A DNA stretch of 64,000 nucleotides from Polydactylus sextarius. Its lineage: Eukaryota > Chordata > Actinopteri > Polynemidae. The notes beneath the pieces were generated by a model. That model was not told the DNA's origin, made no database searches, and saw nothing but the letters and a program-made list of their open reading frames with translations. A program made the position numbers and the translations under genes. The stretch is from contig CM028931.1 of assembly GCA_016801845.1 (NCBI GenBank), forward strand, positions 7,027,563 through 7,091,562, given 5' to 3'. Shown here one piece after another: positions 1 to 9,903 of this stretch (the first letter of the stretch is position 1; each line of letters starts with the position of its first letter).

Positions 1-900
1 TTTTTTTTTGTTTTTGAGGGTATCCCAGGTGGGGGCATGCTTCAAGGTTCTGTGGTAGGCTGTATCTTTGGTTTACTGTGGAACCTTGAGTTCAGCGTTT
101 AAAGTCACCTCAAGCCTGGTAACCCCAGAAGATAGGTAGGTCAGGTTTGGTTAGGCAGGTTTCAGGGTTTGCTCTGTTATTTGAATTAAAGTGTTTCGTG
201 GGAGGGAGGAGGAGCATTTTGTGTAGGGTTAGGTGAGTTTTGTGCTTTAATCAGGCACTGTGTTGGGTCCATAATCCTAATCCTCAAGTATAGTGGCTAG
301 TGTGTTCTAGCGTGAACTTGTGTAAGTGAGAATTGCCCTGAGCTTTGGTGCTTTTTTGGCATGGTGATTGACCACTAGCAGGCTGTGGCCTTGCATGGGG
401 CATGGTAGTTATTGTGTGTGGCTTTAATAGCCTGAGGGGTAATAGCTTTGATTTGTTTGGTGCATAGTGTTGCAGCCATTTTGTGTCTGGCCACTTTGTG
501 TTTGGGACCATTGGGTTGTCAATTGAACAGCAGTGGATGCTTGTGGATTTGTGCCCCATTAGTTATTTGCTTATTCAATTTACCTTGTGGAAGTTGTTGC
601 GCAAATTAAGGAGCAATGGCAACTCTTGATGCTTTTCTTCAACAGCCTAGTGAAGAGCTGCTTGAAGATTTAACTAAGGAACAACTTCTTCAGCTTGCCC
701 TCTTGTGTTCATAAACAGTATGCAAGGTTCCAACCAGCAGCTGAGATGGAGCTTATTTCTTCTAGGGTATGGCCTTGAGGTTTGTCACATTCGTGGACAA
801 TGTCCTGGCAGATGCCCTTTCCAGGTCATAACAATTCCCTGTTATTGTTTGTTGTTGGGGTATGGTTGCCTTAGAGCACCCATTTTTTTTATAGTGGTGG
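1..900 (+). mobile_element. Internal region of deleted Ty3/Gypsy element (unit 1)
   Basis: This is the internal part of an LTR retrotransposon whose 5' LTR lies outside the window. An ATG at 616 opens a short gag-like N-terminus (MATLDAFLQQPSEELLEDLT, continuing through KEQLLQLALL) that stops after 32 codons. Immediately afterwards, ~720-830, the frame encodes the end of a Gypsy RNase H domain (RWSLFLLGYGLEVCHIRG, then a damaged DNVLADALSR). Nearly all of gag and pol is therefore missing between ~705 and ~720. The 3' LTR follows at 901. No complete enzyme is encoded. Confidence 0.8.
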
Positions 901-1189
901 TGTTACAGGCCTTTCAGTTGAGGCGGTGATCTCTTTCTTCTTTTGTTTCCAGGTAGACTCACCTGAGCTCCTGATTACCTGCAGGTGTGAGCAGTCTACA
1001 AAGGCCGGCCTACCGCCCTCAGTCTCTCTCATTCCTCCTGCTGTTGTGTGCCAGGCAGCAGGTTTTGCTGCTTATCCCACCCTTTTGTTCCTGACCCTAG
1101 ACATCAGATAATAAACATATTGAAACTATCTTTTTTTTTTTTTGGTCTACCCTTTTGTGTTGCTTCCCTATGAGCCGGGGTTTGTAACA
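901..1189 (+). mobile_element. Gypsy 3' LTR, unit 1
   Basis: The LTR begins TGTTACAGG and ends TTTGTAACA, so its termini are TGTTACA/TGTAACA inverted repeats with the usual TG...CA ends. It contains an AATAAA polyadenylation signal near 1111 and a poly-T/pyrimidine tract near 1131. The flank just after it reads CACC, whereas the flank before the matching 5' LTR in unit 1 (3870-3873) reads GACC, a possible 4-bp target duplication with one mismatch. Confidence 0.85.
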
Positions 1190-1422
1190 CACCAGTGACC
1201 TGGTCCACAAGTAAACACCTAAGTTTGTTTTTATTTTTTTTTTTTAAGGTTGCATTTGCAGCAGTGTTTTCCGACTAAGAATTTCCTCCTGGATGATAAG
1301 GATCAGATTGTGCTCTAGTTTTTGAGCTTTTTCTTTTCAAATGGAAACTGTGCAGCCAGAACATTATTTAGGTGCAATTTTTCTGCAATTTTGACCCTTT
1401 TTTTCTTCTTCTTCTTCTCCAG

Positions 1423-2399
1423 ATTCACAGCCGGTTCGGTACAGTTCATTTGAAGAAGGTTGCACGGCAACATGCTTTGCCTACGGACAGGACAGGAAAT
1501 GGAAAAACTCATGTAAGTGTCTGTTGTGTGGAATTGAGTTGTCAGTGCTAATGTATCCAGGGATACATTAATTGATGGTGTTTGTGTAATTCTTCCTCCC
1601 TCACGAGGGAAATGAAAATTTCACACCGTTGGTATTGGTTTGAATCTCTCTTTCAGCCCAGGATGTTTTGGCCTAACTCGACCACAGGAGGTATAGTAGC
1701 CTGGATCTCTCTGCTTACGTCAGCTTCTTTGAGATTTACAATGGGAAGGTAATAAAAACCTTCCTCTGTTAACTCTATGGACATGTTTGTTTAGAATATT
1801 TATCTGACAAATTTGCGTTTTTTACATTATTCTTGACATGAAAACTACTTTTTGGACAGGTGTATGACCTGCTGAACAAAAAGGCCAAGCTCCGTGCTCT
1901 GGAGAATGACAGCTCGGCTTTGCAGGTGCAGGTAGTCGGCCTTGAGGAGGTCCACGTGTTCACGGTCCGGAGGAAGTCATCAATACGATACACATGGGCA
2001 GTGCACTCAGGTACCATTGTGACAGGAACGTGTTTGTGTGTTGCAATTTCACAGCAGAGACTTTGTCGAACTGTTGAGTAAAGGAGCACTAAAAGTTAGT
2101 TGAAGTCTTTTAACATGGCAGTTAAAAATGAAAACTTTAAACTACTATTGTTTCATTTCAAACACATATGTGTAACATAAATGTGTCTTTCCTTCTCTTG
2201 TGTTTTTCCAGAACATCAGGCCAAACCTCAGCAAACACCAACTTGTCCCGCTCTTACGCAATCCTCCAAATTGTTCTGTGATGCAATAATCGCGCTGCCT
2301 CGCTACTACGGCCAATTTTCATTGGTTGATTTGGCTGGCAACGACCTCAGCACTTTGGTGGAGACTGTGGAGATCAATGGCAGCCTCCTGGCTCTCAAG
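1423..2399 (+). pseudogene. KIF2C-like kinesin motor exons, unit 1 (broken)
   Basis: Four exons with good splice borders encode pieces of a kinesin-13 motor in family order. At 1423-1512 is the ATP-binding exon (GCTATCFAYGQ), where one extra base shifts the P-loop out of frame. At 1657-1748 is the exon ending SAYVSFFEIYNGK, with a frameshift near its start. At 1860-2010 is VYDLLNKKAKLRALEN, then LQVQVVGLEE, then a shift to VINTIHMGSALR. At 2212-2399 is TSGQTSANTNLSRSYAILQI, a TGA stop at 2278-2280, then FSLVDLAGN and INGSLLALK. These match the kinesin-13 P-loop, switch I and switch II regions. This unit also carries a private shift at 2306 (CTACTACGG in place of CTACACGG). The exon normally following the P-loop is deleted. 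A functional motor is excluded. Confidence 0.85.
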
Positions 2400-2917
2400 G
2401 TATATTGAGGCTAACGTGGACACCTTCCACCACAGCAGTAACGCTGGCTAGATGCAGATGAAAGGCAGATAAAGAAAAAGATTGAAAGGTAATATCAGTA
2501 TAGACCTATTTCTTTCAGCCAGTTGATAATACATTTTCATGGTTTATCATCATGAGAGCGCAGGTGTTGCAGACAGAATGTGTTCAGATGATTTTCCGTG
2601 GCAGTGAAATGACTGGATGTCACTGGAGCTTTGAGGTGAAATAAATTCGGGCCCAGGTGTTGTGAGTGAAAGAATCAACTGCAGCTTGTTTCATCAAGTA
2701 AAGTTAGACACTGCAGAGACACTGCCATCTAGTGGACTGATAGAAGCACAGCAGCTGATGGCAGCTTTCTCTGCTGCATACTGTGTGATTGTATTTAACT
2801 GACACTGACAGGAAACGGAGAAGAAGAGACAATCACAGCTGATATTTGTACAGCAGAAATGATGTAAAGGAAGATTTCAGCTGATGTGCATATTAATGAT
2901 TTGTGTTTCCTCTACAG

Positions 2918-2992
2918 GTGGAGGTTCATTCAGCAACATGGATGAACCTGGACAAGGGCCAAGACCAGGACCTGGACCCGGATTCAGTTATG
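2918..2992 (+). pseudogene. NLRC3-like N-terminal exon 1, unit 1
   Basis: After a good acceptor (CTCTACAG) the sequence reads MDEPGQGPRPGPGPGFSY from an ATG at 2940. This proline/glycine-rich opening resembles the N-terminal segments of the multicopy fish NLRC3-like (NLR-C) proteins. The exon end is not certain: the reading runs into the intron near 2992. Family assignment rests on motif memory and on the next exon. It sits upstream of kinesin exons, so the transcription unit looks chimeric. Confidence 0.55.
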
Positions 2993-3383
2993 TGTATACA
3001 TGTGATCACCCCAATATTTTTAGTAAATCAACACTCCTGTGCTACAAAGAGTTAACGTGTCACAAACGTTATGTTACTGACAGTTATTTATACAGCTGTT
3101 TATCCACGTGTTTATTAAATGAGTTTATTTACAACATTAATCTTCTTCACTTACAAGTTTTTTTTTTTTTTTCATCGTATCATGTCACTGCTGAGAGTCT
3201 ACACACACATAAAGCAGCTCTGATGGTTTTATTATCTTGTGTTGTTTTCACATTGATCCACTCTGTACTTAATGAAACATGTTGTTTCTTCAAGAAAACA
3301 CACTTATCTTATAGTTCAGAACAAAACAGCAGTGAAACTGGTTTGTTCTGGTCACAAAGCAGATTATAATCTGTGTCTTTCAG

Positions 3384-3488
3384 GAGGAAAGTGGAAGAAC
3401 CAGAACCCAGCTGTGTGTTTGTCAAGAGTGACAGGTCAAAGGGTGCTATCGTCAACCGTAAAGAACAGTGTCCATCATCTGATCAGAT
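3384..3488 (+). pseudogene. NLRC3-like N-terminal exon 2, unit 1
   Basis: This exon is bounded by TTTCAG and GTAAGT. It reads RRKVEEPEPSCVFVKSDRSK and then GAIVNRKEQCPSSDQM. The PEPSC-V-KSDRS pattern is the repeated N-terminal motif of teleost NLRC3-like proteins, in which such exons are often present in several copies before the FISNA-NACHT part. No FISNA, NACHT or LRR sequence follows; the next coding match is kinesin. The exon itself is open. Confidence 0.65.
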
Positions 3489-3795
3489 GTAAGTTGTAAC
3501 TGACAATAAGGTTGAATCCCACAGGATTTGTGTGTGTGTTCGCAAGCGGCCCCTTAACAAGCAAGGTATATTTGGAGTAATATAACACTGTGCTCACACA
3601 GACATAATATCAACCATTTTTTTTTCACTTGGCCTTCTCCCATTTATACTATGAGTGAAAGCATTCTGGGGAGAAACACAGAGCAATGTGCCTTCTGTGC
3701 AGACACAGAAGAATCTCCTATATGCAACGTTATCACTAAAATGTCAGCCGTCTGTTTTTTTTCTTCACGAATGCTGTCATTCTTGTGTCACCCAG

Positions 3796-3873
3796 ACATT
3801 AATAAGAAGCAGATCGACGTGGTGTCTGTTCCTGGGACAGGTTCACTGGTGGTCCATGAGCCAAAACAAGACC
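3796..3873 (+). pseudogene. KIF2C-like N-terminal motor exon, interrupted by LTR, unit 1
   Basis: The exon begins after CACCCAG and reads INKKQIDVVSVPGTGSLVVH followed by EPKQD. This corresponds to the conserved kinesin-13 motor start (KKEIDVISVP...VHEPKQ). The Gypsy 5' LTR starts at 3874, inside the exon. The remaining exon sequence (TSDLVHK-like, ending at a GTAAAC donor) resumes after the element at 5634-5656. The insertion disrupts the reading frame of any kinesin product. Confidence 0.8.
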
Positions 3874-4097
3874 TGTTACAGGCCTTGCAGTTGTGGCGGT
3901 GATCTTTCTTTTTTTGTTTCAAGGTAGACTCACCTGAGCTCCTGATTACCTGCAGGTGTGAGCAGTCTACAAAGGCCGGCCTACTGCCCTCAGTCTCTCT
4001 CATTCCTTCTGCTGCTGTGTGCCAGGCAGCAGGTTTTGCTGCTTATCCCACCCTTTTGTTCCTGACCCTAGACATCAGATAATAAACATATTGAAAC

Positions 4098-4130
<33 letters not shown>

Positions 4131-4190
4131 GTCTACCCTTTTGTGTTGCTTCTACATTAGCCGGGATTTGTAACATAATTGGGGGCTCGT

Positions 4191-4231
<41 letters not shown>

Positions 4232-5633
4232 GTTTTTGCTGATTCATGAGTAGTGCTTTTGTTTCTGGTGGAGTGCTACAACTTTGGTGGTTCCTCCTTT
4301 GTTTGGGTTGTTTTTCATTTGGTGAGTATATGGTTGATTGATGTTTTTTTATTAATTCAGTATATGAGCTCCCTGCTTAGATGAGGTGGGTGTTCCAGCT
4401 GGACGTTGTACTTCCAACGGTTCACTTTTTTGTTTTTTTTTTTTTTTTTTTTTTGAGGGTATCCCAGGTGGGGGCATGCTTCAAGGTTCTGTGGTAGGCT
4501 GTATCTTTGGTTTACTGTGGAACCTTGAGTTCAGCGTTTAAAGTCACCTCAAGCCTGGTAACCCCAGAAGATAGGTAGGTCAGGTTTGGTTAGGCAGGTT
4601 TCAGGGTTTGCTCTGTTATTTGAATTAAAGTGTTTCGTGGGAGGGAGGAGGAGCATTTTGTGTAGGGTTAGGTGAGTTTTGTGCTTTAATCAGGCACTGT
4701 GTTGGGTCCATAATCCTAATCCTCAAGTATAGTGGCTAGTGTGTTCTAGCGTGAACTTGTGTAAGTGAGAATTGCCCTGAGCTTTGGTGCTTTTTTGGCA
4801 TGGTGATTGACCACTAGCAGGCTGTGGCCTTGCATGGGGCATGGTAGTTATTGTGTGTGGCTTTAATAGCCTGAGGGGTAATAGCTTTGATTTGTTTGGT
4901 GCATAGTGTTGCAGCCATTTTGTGTCTGGCCACTTTGTGTTTGGGACCATTGGGTTGTCAATTGAACAGCAGTGGATGCTTGTGGATTTGTGCCCCATTA
5001 GTTATTTGCTTATTCAATTTACCTTGTGGAAGTTGTTGCGCAAATTAAGGAGCAATGGCAACTCTTGATGCTTTTCTTCAACAGCCTAGTGAAGAGCTGC
5101 TTGAAGATTTAACTAAGGAACAACTTCTTCAGCTTGCCCTCTTGTGTTCATAAACAGTATGCAAGGTTCCAACCAGCAGCTGAGATGGAGCTTATTTCTT
5201 CTAGGGTATGGCCTTGAGGTTTGTCACATTCGTGGACAATGTCCTGGCAGATGCCCTTTCCAGGTCATAACAATTCCCTGTTATTGTTTGTTGTTGGGGT
5301 ATGGTTGCCTTAGAGCACCCATTTTTTTTTATAGTGGTGGTGTTACAGGCCTTTCAGTTGAGGCGGTGATCTCTTTCTTCTTTTGTTTCCAGGTAGACTC
5401 ACCTGAGCTCCTGATTACCTGCAGGTGTGAGCAGTCTACAAAGGCCGGCCTACCGCCCTCAGTCTCTCTCATTCCTCCTGCTGTTGTGTGCCAGGCAGCA
5501 GGTTTTGCTGCTTATCCCACCCTTTTGTTCCTGACCCTAGACATCAGATAATAAACATATTGAAACTATCTTTTTTTTTTTTTTTTTTGGTCTACCCTTT
5601 TGTGTTGCTTCCCTATGAGCGGGGTTTGTAACA
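3874..5633 (+). mobile_element. Internally deleted Ty3/Gypsy retrotransposon, complete ends (unit 1/2)
   Basis: The 5' LTR is 3874-4175 (302 bp) and the 3' LTR is 5341-5633 (293 bp); both start TGTTACAGG and end TGTAACA. Four bases inside the 5' LTR, TGGGGGCTCGTCC at 4180-4192 matches the start of a tRNA-Pro primer-binding site and is then cut off by a long poly-T. The internal region is only about 1.17 kb. It holds a gag-like N-terminus (ATG at 5055) fused almost directly to the last part of an RNase H domain. Protease, reverse transcriptase and integrase are absent, so the copy is non-autonomous. It lies inside the first kinesin exon. Confidence 0.87.
4179..4192 (+). promoter_or_regulatory. 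tRNA-Pro-type primer binding site
   Basis: TTGGGGGCTCGTCC lies just downstream of the 5' LTR end. It agrees with the first 13 bases of the classical proline-tRNA primer site (TGGGGGCTCGTCC) used by many LTR elements. Beyond that the sequence is a poly-T run, so only a truncated match remains. Confidence 0.75.
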
Positions 5634-5865
5634 CACCAGTGACCTGGTCCACAAGTAAACACCTAAGTTTGTTTTTTTTTTTTTTTTTTAAGGTTGCATT
5701 TGCAGCAGTGTTTTCCGACTAAGAATTTCCTCCTGGATGATAAGGATCAGATTGTGCTCTAGTTTTTGAGCTTTTTCTTTTCAAATGGAAACTGTGCAGC
5801 CAGAACATTATTTAGGTGCAATTTTTCTGCAATTTTGACCTTTTTTTTTTCTTCTTCTTCTCCAG

Positions 5866-6854
5866 ATTCACAGCCGGTTCGGTACAGTTCATTTTCGAAG
5901 GTTGCACGGCAACATGCTTTGCCCTACGGACAGGACAGGAAATGGAAAAACTCATGTAAGTGTCTGTTGTGTGGAATTGAGTTGTCAGTGCTAATGTATC
6001 CAGGGATACATTAATTGATGGTGTTTGTGTAATTCTTCCTCCCTCACGAGGGAAATGAAAATTTCACACCGTTGGTATTGGTTTGAATCTCTCTTTCAGC
6101 CCAGGATGTTTTGGCCTAACTCGACCACAGGAGGTATAGTAGCCTGGATCTCTCTCTCTGCTTCGCTCAGCTTCTTTGAGATTTACAATGGGAAGGTAAT
6201 AAAAACCTTCCTCTGTTAACTCTATGGACATGTTTGTTTAGAATATTTATCTGACAAATTTGCGTTTTTTTTACATTATTCTTGACATGAAAACTACTTT
6301 TTGGACAGGTGTATGACCTGCTGAACAAAAAGGCCAAGCTCCGTGCTCTGGAGAATGACAGGCTGCAGGTGCAGGTAGTCGGCCTTGAGGAGGTCCACGT
6401 GTTCACGGTCCAGAGGAAGTCATCATCAATACGATACACATGGGCAGTGCACTCAGGTACCATTTGTGACAGGACGCGTGTTTGTGTGTTGCAATTTCAC
6501 AGCAGAGACTTTGTCGAACTGTTGAGTAAAGGAGCACTAAAAGTTAGTTGAAGTCTTTAACATGGCAGTTAAAAATGAAAACTTTAAACTACAAAATATG
6601 TTTCATTTCAAACACATATGTGTGTGTGTAACATAAATGTGTCTTTCCTTCTCTTGTGTTTTTCCAGAACATCAGGCCAAACCTCAGCAAACACCAACTT
6701 GTCCCGCTCTTACGCAATCCTCCAAATTGTTCTGTGATGCAATAATCGCGCTGCCTCGCTACACGGCCAATTTTCATTGGTTGATTTGGCTGGCAACGAC
6801 CTCAGCACTTTGGTGGAGACTGTGGAGATCAATGGCAGCCTCCTGGCTCTCAAG
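5866..6854 (+). pseudogene. KIF2C-like kinesin motor exons, unit 2 (broken)
   Basis: The exons are 5866-5955 (P-loop), 6100-6195 (FFEIYNGK), 6309-6456 (VYDLLNKKAKLRALEN, then RLQVQVVGLEE) and 6668-6854 (TSGQTSANTN to SLLALK). The lesions are those of unit 1: an out-of-frame P-loop, frameshifts in the second and third exons, and a TGA after the LQIVL segment. Here the segment after the TGA keeps phase (SLHGQFSLVDLAGND), unlike unit 1. An extra CTCT and a repeated TCA in the second and third exons are private to this copy. Confidence 0.85.
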
Positions 6855-7376
6855 GTATATTGAGGCTAACGTGGACACCTTCCACCACAGCAGTAACGCT
6901 GGCTAGATGCAGATGAAAGGCAGATAAAGAAAAAAGACTGAAAGGTAATATCAGTATAGACCTATTTCTTTCAGCCAGTTGATAATACATTTTCATGGTT
7001 TATCATCATGAGAGCGCAGGTGTTGCAGACAGAATGTGTTCAGATGATTTTCCGTGGCAGTGAAATGACTGGATGTCACTGGAGCTTTGAGGTGAAATAA
7101 ATTCGGGCCCAGGTGTTGTGAGTGAAAGAATCAACTGCAGCTTGTTTCATCAAGTAAAGTTAGACACTGCAGAGACACTGCCATCTAGTGGACTGATGAT
7201 AGAAGCACAGCAGCTGATGGCAGCTTTCTCTGCTGCATACTGTGTGATTGTATTTAACTGACACTGACAGGAAACGGAGAAGAAGAGACAATCACAGCTG
7301 ATATTTGTACAGCAGAAATGATGTAAAGGAAGATTTCAGCTGATGTGCATATTAATGATTTGTGTTTCCTCTACAG

Positions 7377-7451
7377 GTGGAGGTTCATTCAGCAACATGG
7401 ATGAACCTGGACAAGGGCCAAGACCAGGACCTGGACCTGGATTCAGTTATG
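7377..7451 (+). pseudogene. NLRC3-like N-terminal exon 1, unit 2
   Basis: Same as the unit 1 exon (MDEPGQGPRPGPGPGFSY), with a CTCTACAG acceptor and only silent or intron-proximal changes. It keeps its place upstream of kinesin exons. Confidence 0.55.
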
Positions 7452-7837
7452 TGTATGCATGTGATCACCCCAATATTTTTAGTAAATCAACACTCCTGTG
7501 CTACAAAGAGTTAACGTGTCACAAACGTTATGTTACTGACAGTTATTTATACAGCTGTTTATCCACGTGTTTATTAAATGAGTTTATTTACAACATTAAT
7601 CTTCTTCACTTACAAGTTTTTTTTTTTTCATCGTATCATGTCACTGCTGAGAGTCTACACACACAAAAGCAGTCTGATGGTTGTATTATCTTGTGTTGTT
7701 TTCACATTGATCCACTCTGAACTTAATGAAACATGTTGTTTCTTCAAGAAAACACACTTATCTTATAGTTCAGAACAAAACAGCAGTGAAACTGGTTTGT
7801 TCTGGTCACAAAGCAGATTATAATCTGTGTCTTTCAG

Positions 7838-7942
7838 GAGGAAAGTGGAAGAACCAGAACCCAGCTGTGTGTTTGTCAAGAGTGACAGGTCAAAGGGTGC
7901 TATCGTCAACCGTAAAGAACAGTGTCCATCATCTGATCAGAT
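7838..7942 (+). pseudogene. NLRC3-like N-terminal exon 2, unit 2
   Basis: Identical in translation to the unit 1 copy (EPEPSCVFVKSDRSKGAIVN), with the same TTTCAG acceptor and GTAAGT donor. Confidence 0.65.
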
Positions 7943-8253
7943 GTAAGTTGTAACTGACAATAAGGTTGAATCCCACAGGATTTTGTGTGTGTTCGCAAGC
8001 GGCCCCTTAACAAGCAAGGTATATTTGGAGTAATGTAACACTGTGCTCACACAGACATAATATCAACTTTTTTTTTTTTTCACTTGGCCTTCTCCCATTT
8101 ATACTATGAGTGAAAGCATTCTGGGGAGAAACACAGAGCAATGTGCCTTCTGTGCAGACACAGAAGAATCTCCTATATGCAACGTTATCACTAAAATGTC
8201 AGCCGTCTTCTTTTTTTTTTCTTCACGAATGCTGTCATTCTTGTGTCACCCAG

Positions 8254-8331
8254 ACATTAATAAGAAGCAGATCGACGTGGTGTCTGTTCCTGGGACAGGT
8301 TCACTGGTGGTCCATGAGCCAAAACAAGACC
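8254..8331 (+). pseudogene. KIF2C-like N-terminal motor exon, unit 2
   Basis: INKKQIDVVSVPGTGSLVVH is followed by EPKQD, then interrupted at 8332 by a solo LTR rather than a whole element. The rest of the exon resumes at 8618. The insertion point is the same as in unit 1, so the element inserted before the units were duplicated. Confidence 0.8.
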
Positions 8332-8617
8332 TGTTACAGGCCTTGCAGTTGTGGCGGTGATCTTTTTTTTTGTTTCAAGGTAGACTCACCTGAGCTCCTG
8401 ATTACCTGCAGGTGTGAGCAGTCTACAAAGGCCGGCTTCCTGCCCTCAGTCTCTCTCATTCCTTCTGCTGCTGTGTGCCAGGCAGCAGGTTTTGCTGCTT
8501 ATGCCACCCTTTTGTTCCTGACCCTAGACATCAGATAATAAACATATTGAAACTATTTTTTTTTTTTTTTTTGGTCTACCCTTTTGTGTTGCTTCCCCAT
8601 GAGCGAGGTTTGTAACA
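8332..8617 (+). mobile_element. Solo Gypsy LTR (unit 2/3)
   Basis: A single LTR of 286 bp (TGTTACA to TGTAACA, with AATAAA near 8537) occupies the exact site that holds a full element in the previous unit. Kinesin exon sequence flanks it on both sides. This is the expected product of recombination between the two LTRs of one element. Confidence 0.88.
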
Positions 8618-8859
8618 CACCAGTGACCTGGTCTACAAGTAAACACCTCAGTTTTGTTTTCATTTTTTTTTTTTTTAAGTTTGCATTTGAAGCAGACTAA
8701 GAATTTCATCCTGGATGATAAGTATCAGATTGTGCTCTAGTTTCTAGTTTTTTTTTTTTTTTTTTTTTTTTTTTCCAAATGGAAACTGTGCAGCCAGAAC
8801 ATTATTTAGGTGCAATTTTTCTGCAATTTTGACCCTTTTTTTTTCTTCTTCTTCTCCAG

Positions 8860-9104
8860 ATTCAGAACCGAACCTTTGGTACAGTCCATTTTCGAAGGTT
8901 GCATGGCAACATGCTTTGCCTACAGACAGACAGAAAATGGAAAAACTCATGTAAGCATCTCTGTGTGTGGAGCTGAGTTGTCAGTGCTTTGCATAAAGAA
9001 AATAATGTGTTTAAGTTAACTTATTTTTCCTCTCACTAGACAATGGGAGGTGATTTTTACAGGAAAGCAGCAGAACAGTTCCAAAGGGATTTATGCCTTG
9101 GCAG
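8860..9104 (+). pseudogene. Least-decayed KIF2C-like ATP-binding exons, unit 3
   Basis: The exon 8860-8950 is open: EPLVQSIFEGCMATCFAY followed by RQTENGKTH. This is the kinesin Walker A region in frame, but the canonical GQTGSGKTH has become RQTENGKTH, so two glycines are replaced. The next exon, 9040-9104, exists only in this unit. It starts TMGGDFYRKAAEQ, and a one-base shift gives NSSKGIYALA before a GTAAGA donor, matching the kinesin-13 segment after the P-loop. Splice signals are good on both exons. Confidence 0.85.
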
Positions 9105-9610
9105 GTAAGATCTCTGGATTTTCACAGAAGTGGTAATCAGAGGTAAGATAAGTTTGAGGCATTCATTCATTTCCCTTGATTCATCCATATTTGTATTTGT
9201 CTTGCATGTTTATTTTTTTATAAGCTTCGTAATATTCAGGATTTTGTTAAAGGTGGCCTTTACATGAGAACTTGAAACTAGAGTGTGAGACTTGAATATG
9301 TGTCGAATACATTTAAGCCTTCACCAAATCAGTGGCAGATAACTGTATTTCACAGTACACAAGAGATTTAAATCTGCTATCTGGTGTGTTTTAATGTTAA
9401 GCAATAATGAATGGTTTTACAAACCCTGGATGGGTGCTGTGTTTAAGTTTCTAATACTACCTCAACGTTCACCGAAAGGATTATAGTCTTAAAAAAGAAA
9501 TCGATCAATTCCAGGGATACATTAATTGATGGTGTTTGTGTAATTCTTCCTCCCTCACGAGGGAAATGAAAATTTCACACCGTTGGTATTGGTTTGAATC
9601 TCTCTTTCAG
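9105..9610 (+). other. Unit-3-specific intron sequence
   Basis: AT-rich, non-coding. From roughly 8990 to 9512 this sequence is absent from the other units, where the intron after the P-loop exon joins directly to the sequence beginning CCAGGGATACATTAATTG. It is best read as ancestral sequence deleted elsewhere, because it carries a genuine kinesin exon. Confidence 0.7.
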
Positions 9611-9903
9611 CCCAGGATGTTTTGGCCTAACTCGACCACAGGAGGTATAGTAGCCTGGATCTCTCTGCTTACGTCAGCTTCTTTGAGATTTACAATGGGA
9701 AGGTAATAAAAACCTTCCTCTGTTAACTCTATGGACATGTTTGTTTAGAATATTTATCTGACAAATTTGCATTTTTTACATTATTCTTGACATGAAAACT
9801 ACTTTTTGGACAGGTGTATGACCTGCTGAACAAAAAAGGCCAAGCTCCGTGCTCTGGAGAATGACAGCTCTGCAGGTGCAGGTAGTCGGCCTTGAGGAGG
9901 TCC
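9611..9903 (+). pseudogene. KIF2C-like exons truncated at a chimeric junction, unit 3
   Basis: The FFEIYNGK exon (9611-9702) and the start of the VYDLLNKKAKL exon (9814-9903) are present; the latter has an extra A in the AAAAAA run. At about 9903 the exon (GAGGAGGTCCAC) jumps straight into Gypsy internal sequence (AACAGCAGTGGATGC) that corresponds to position 526 of unit 1. The rest of unit 3 is missing. Confidence 0.8.

Noticed and set aside
284..559. 91-codon minus-strand ORF repeated at 4723-4998
   Set aside because: It lies antisense inside the Gypsy internal region and is repeated only because the unit is repeated; no homology recognised.
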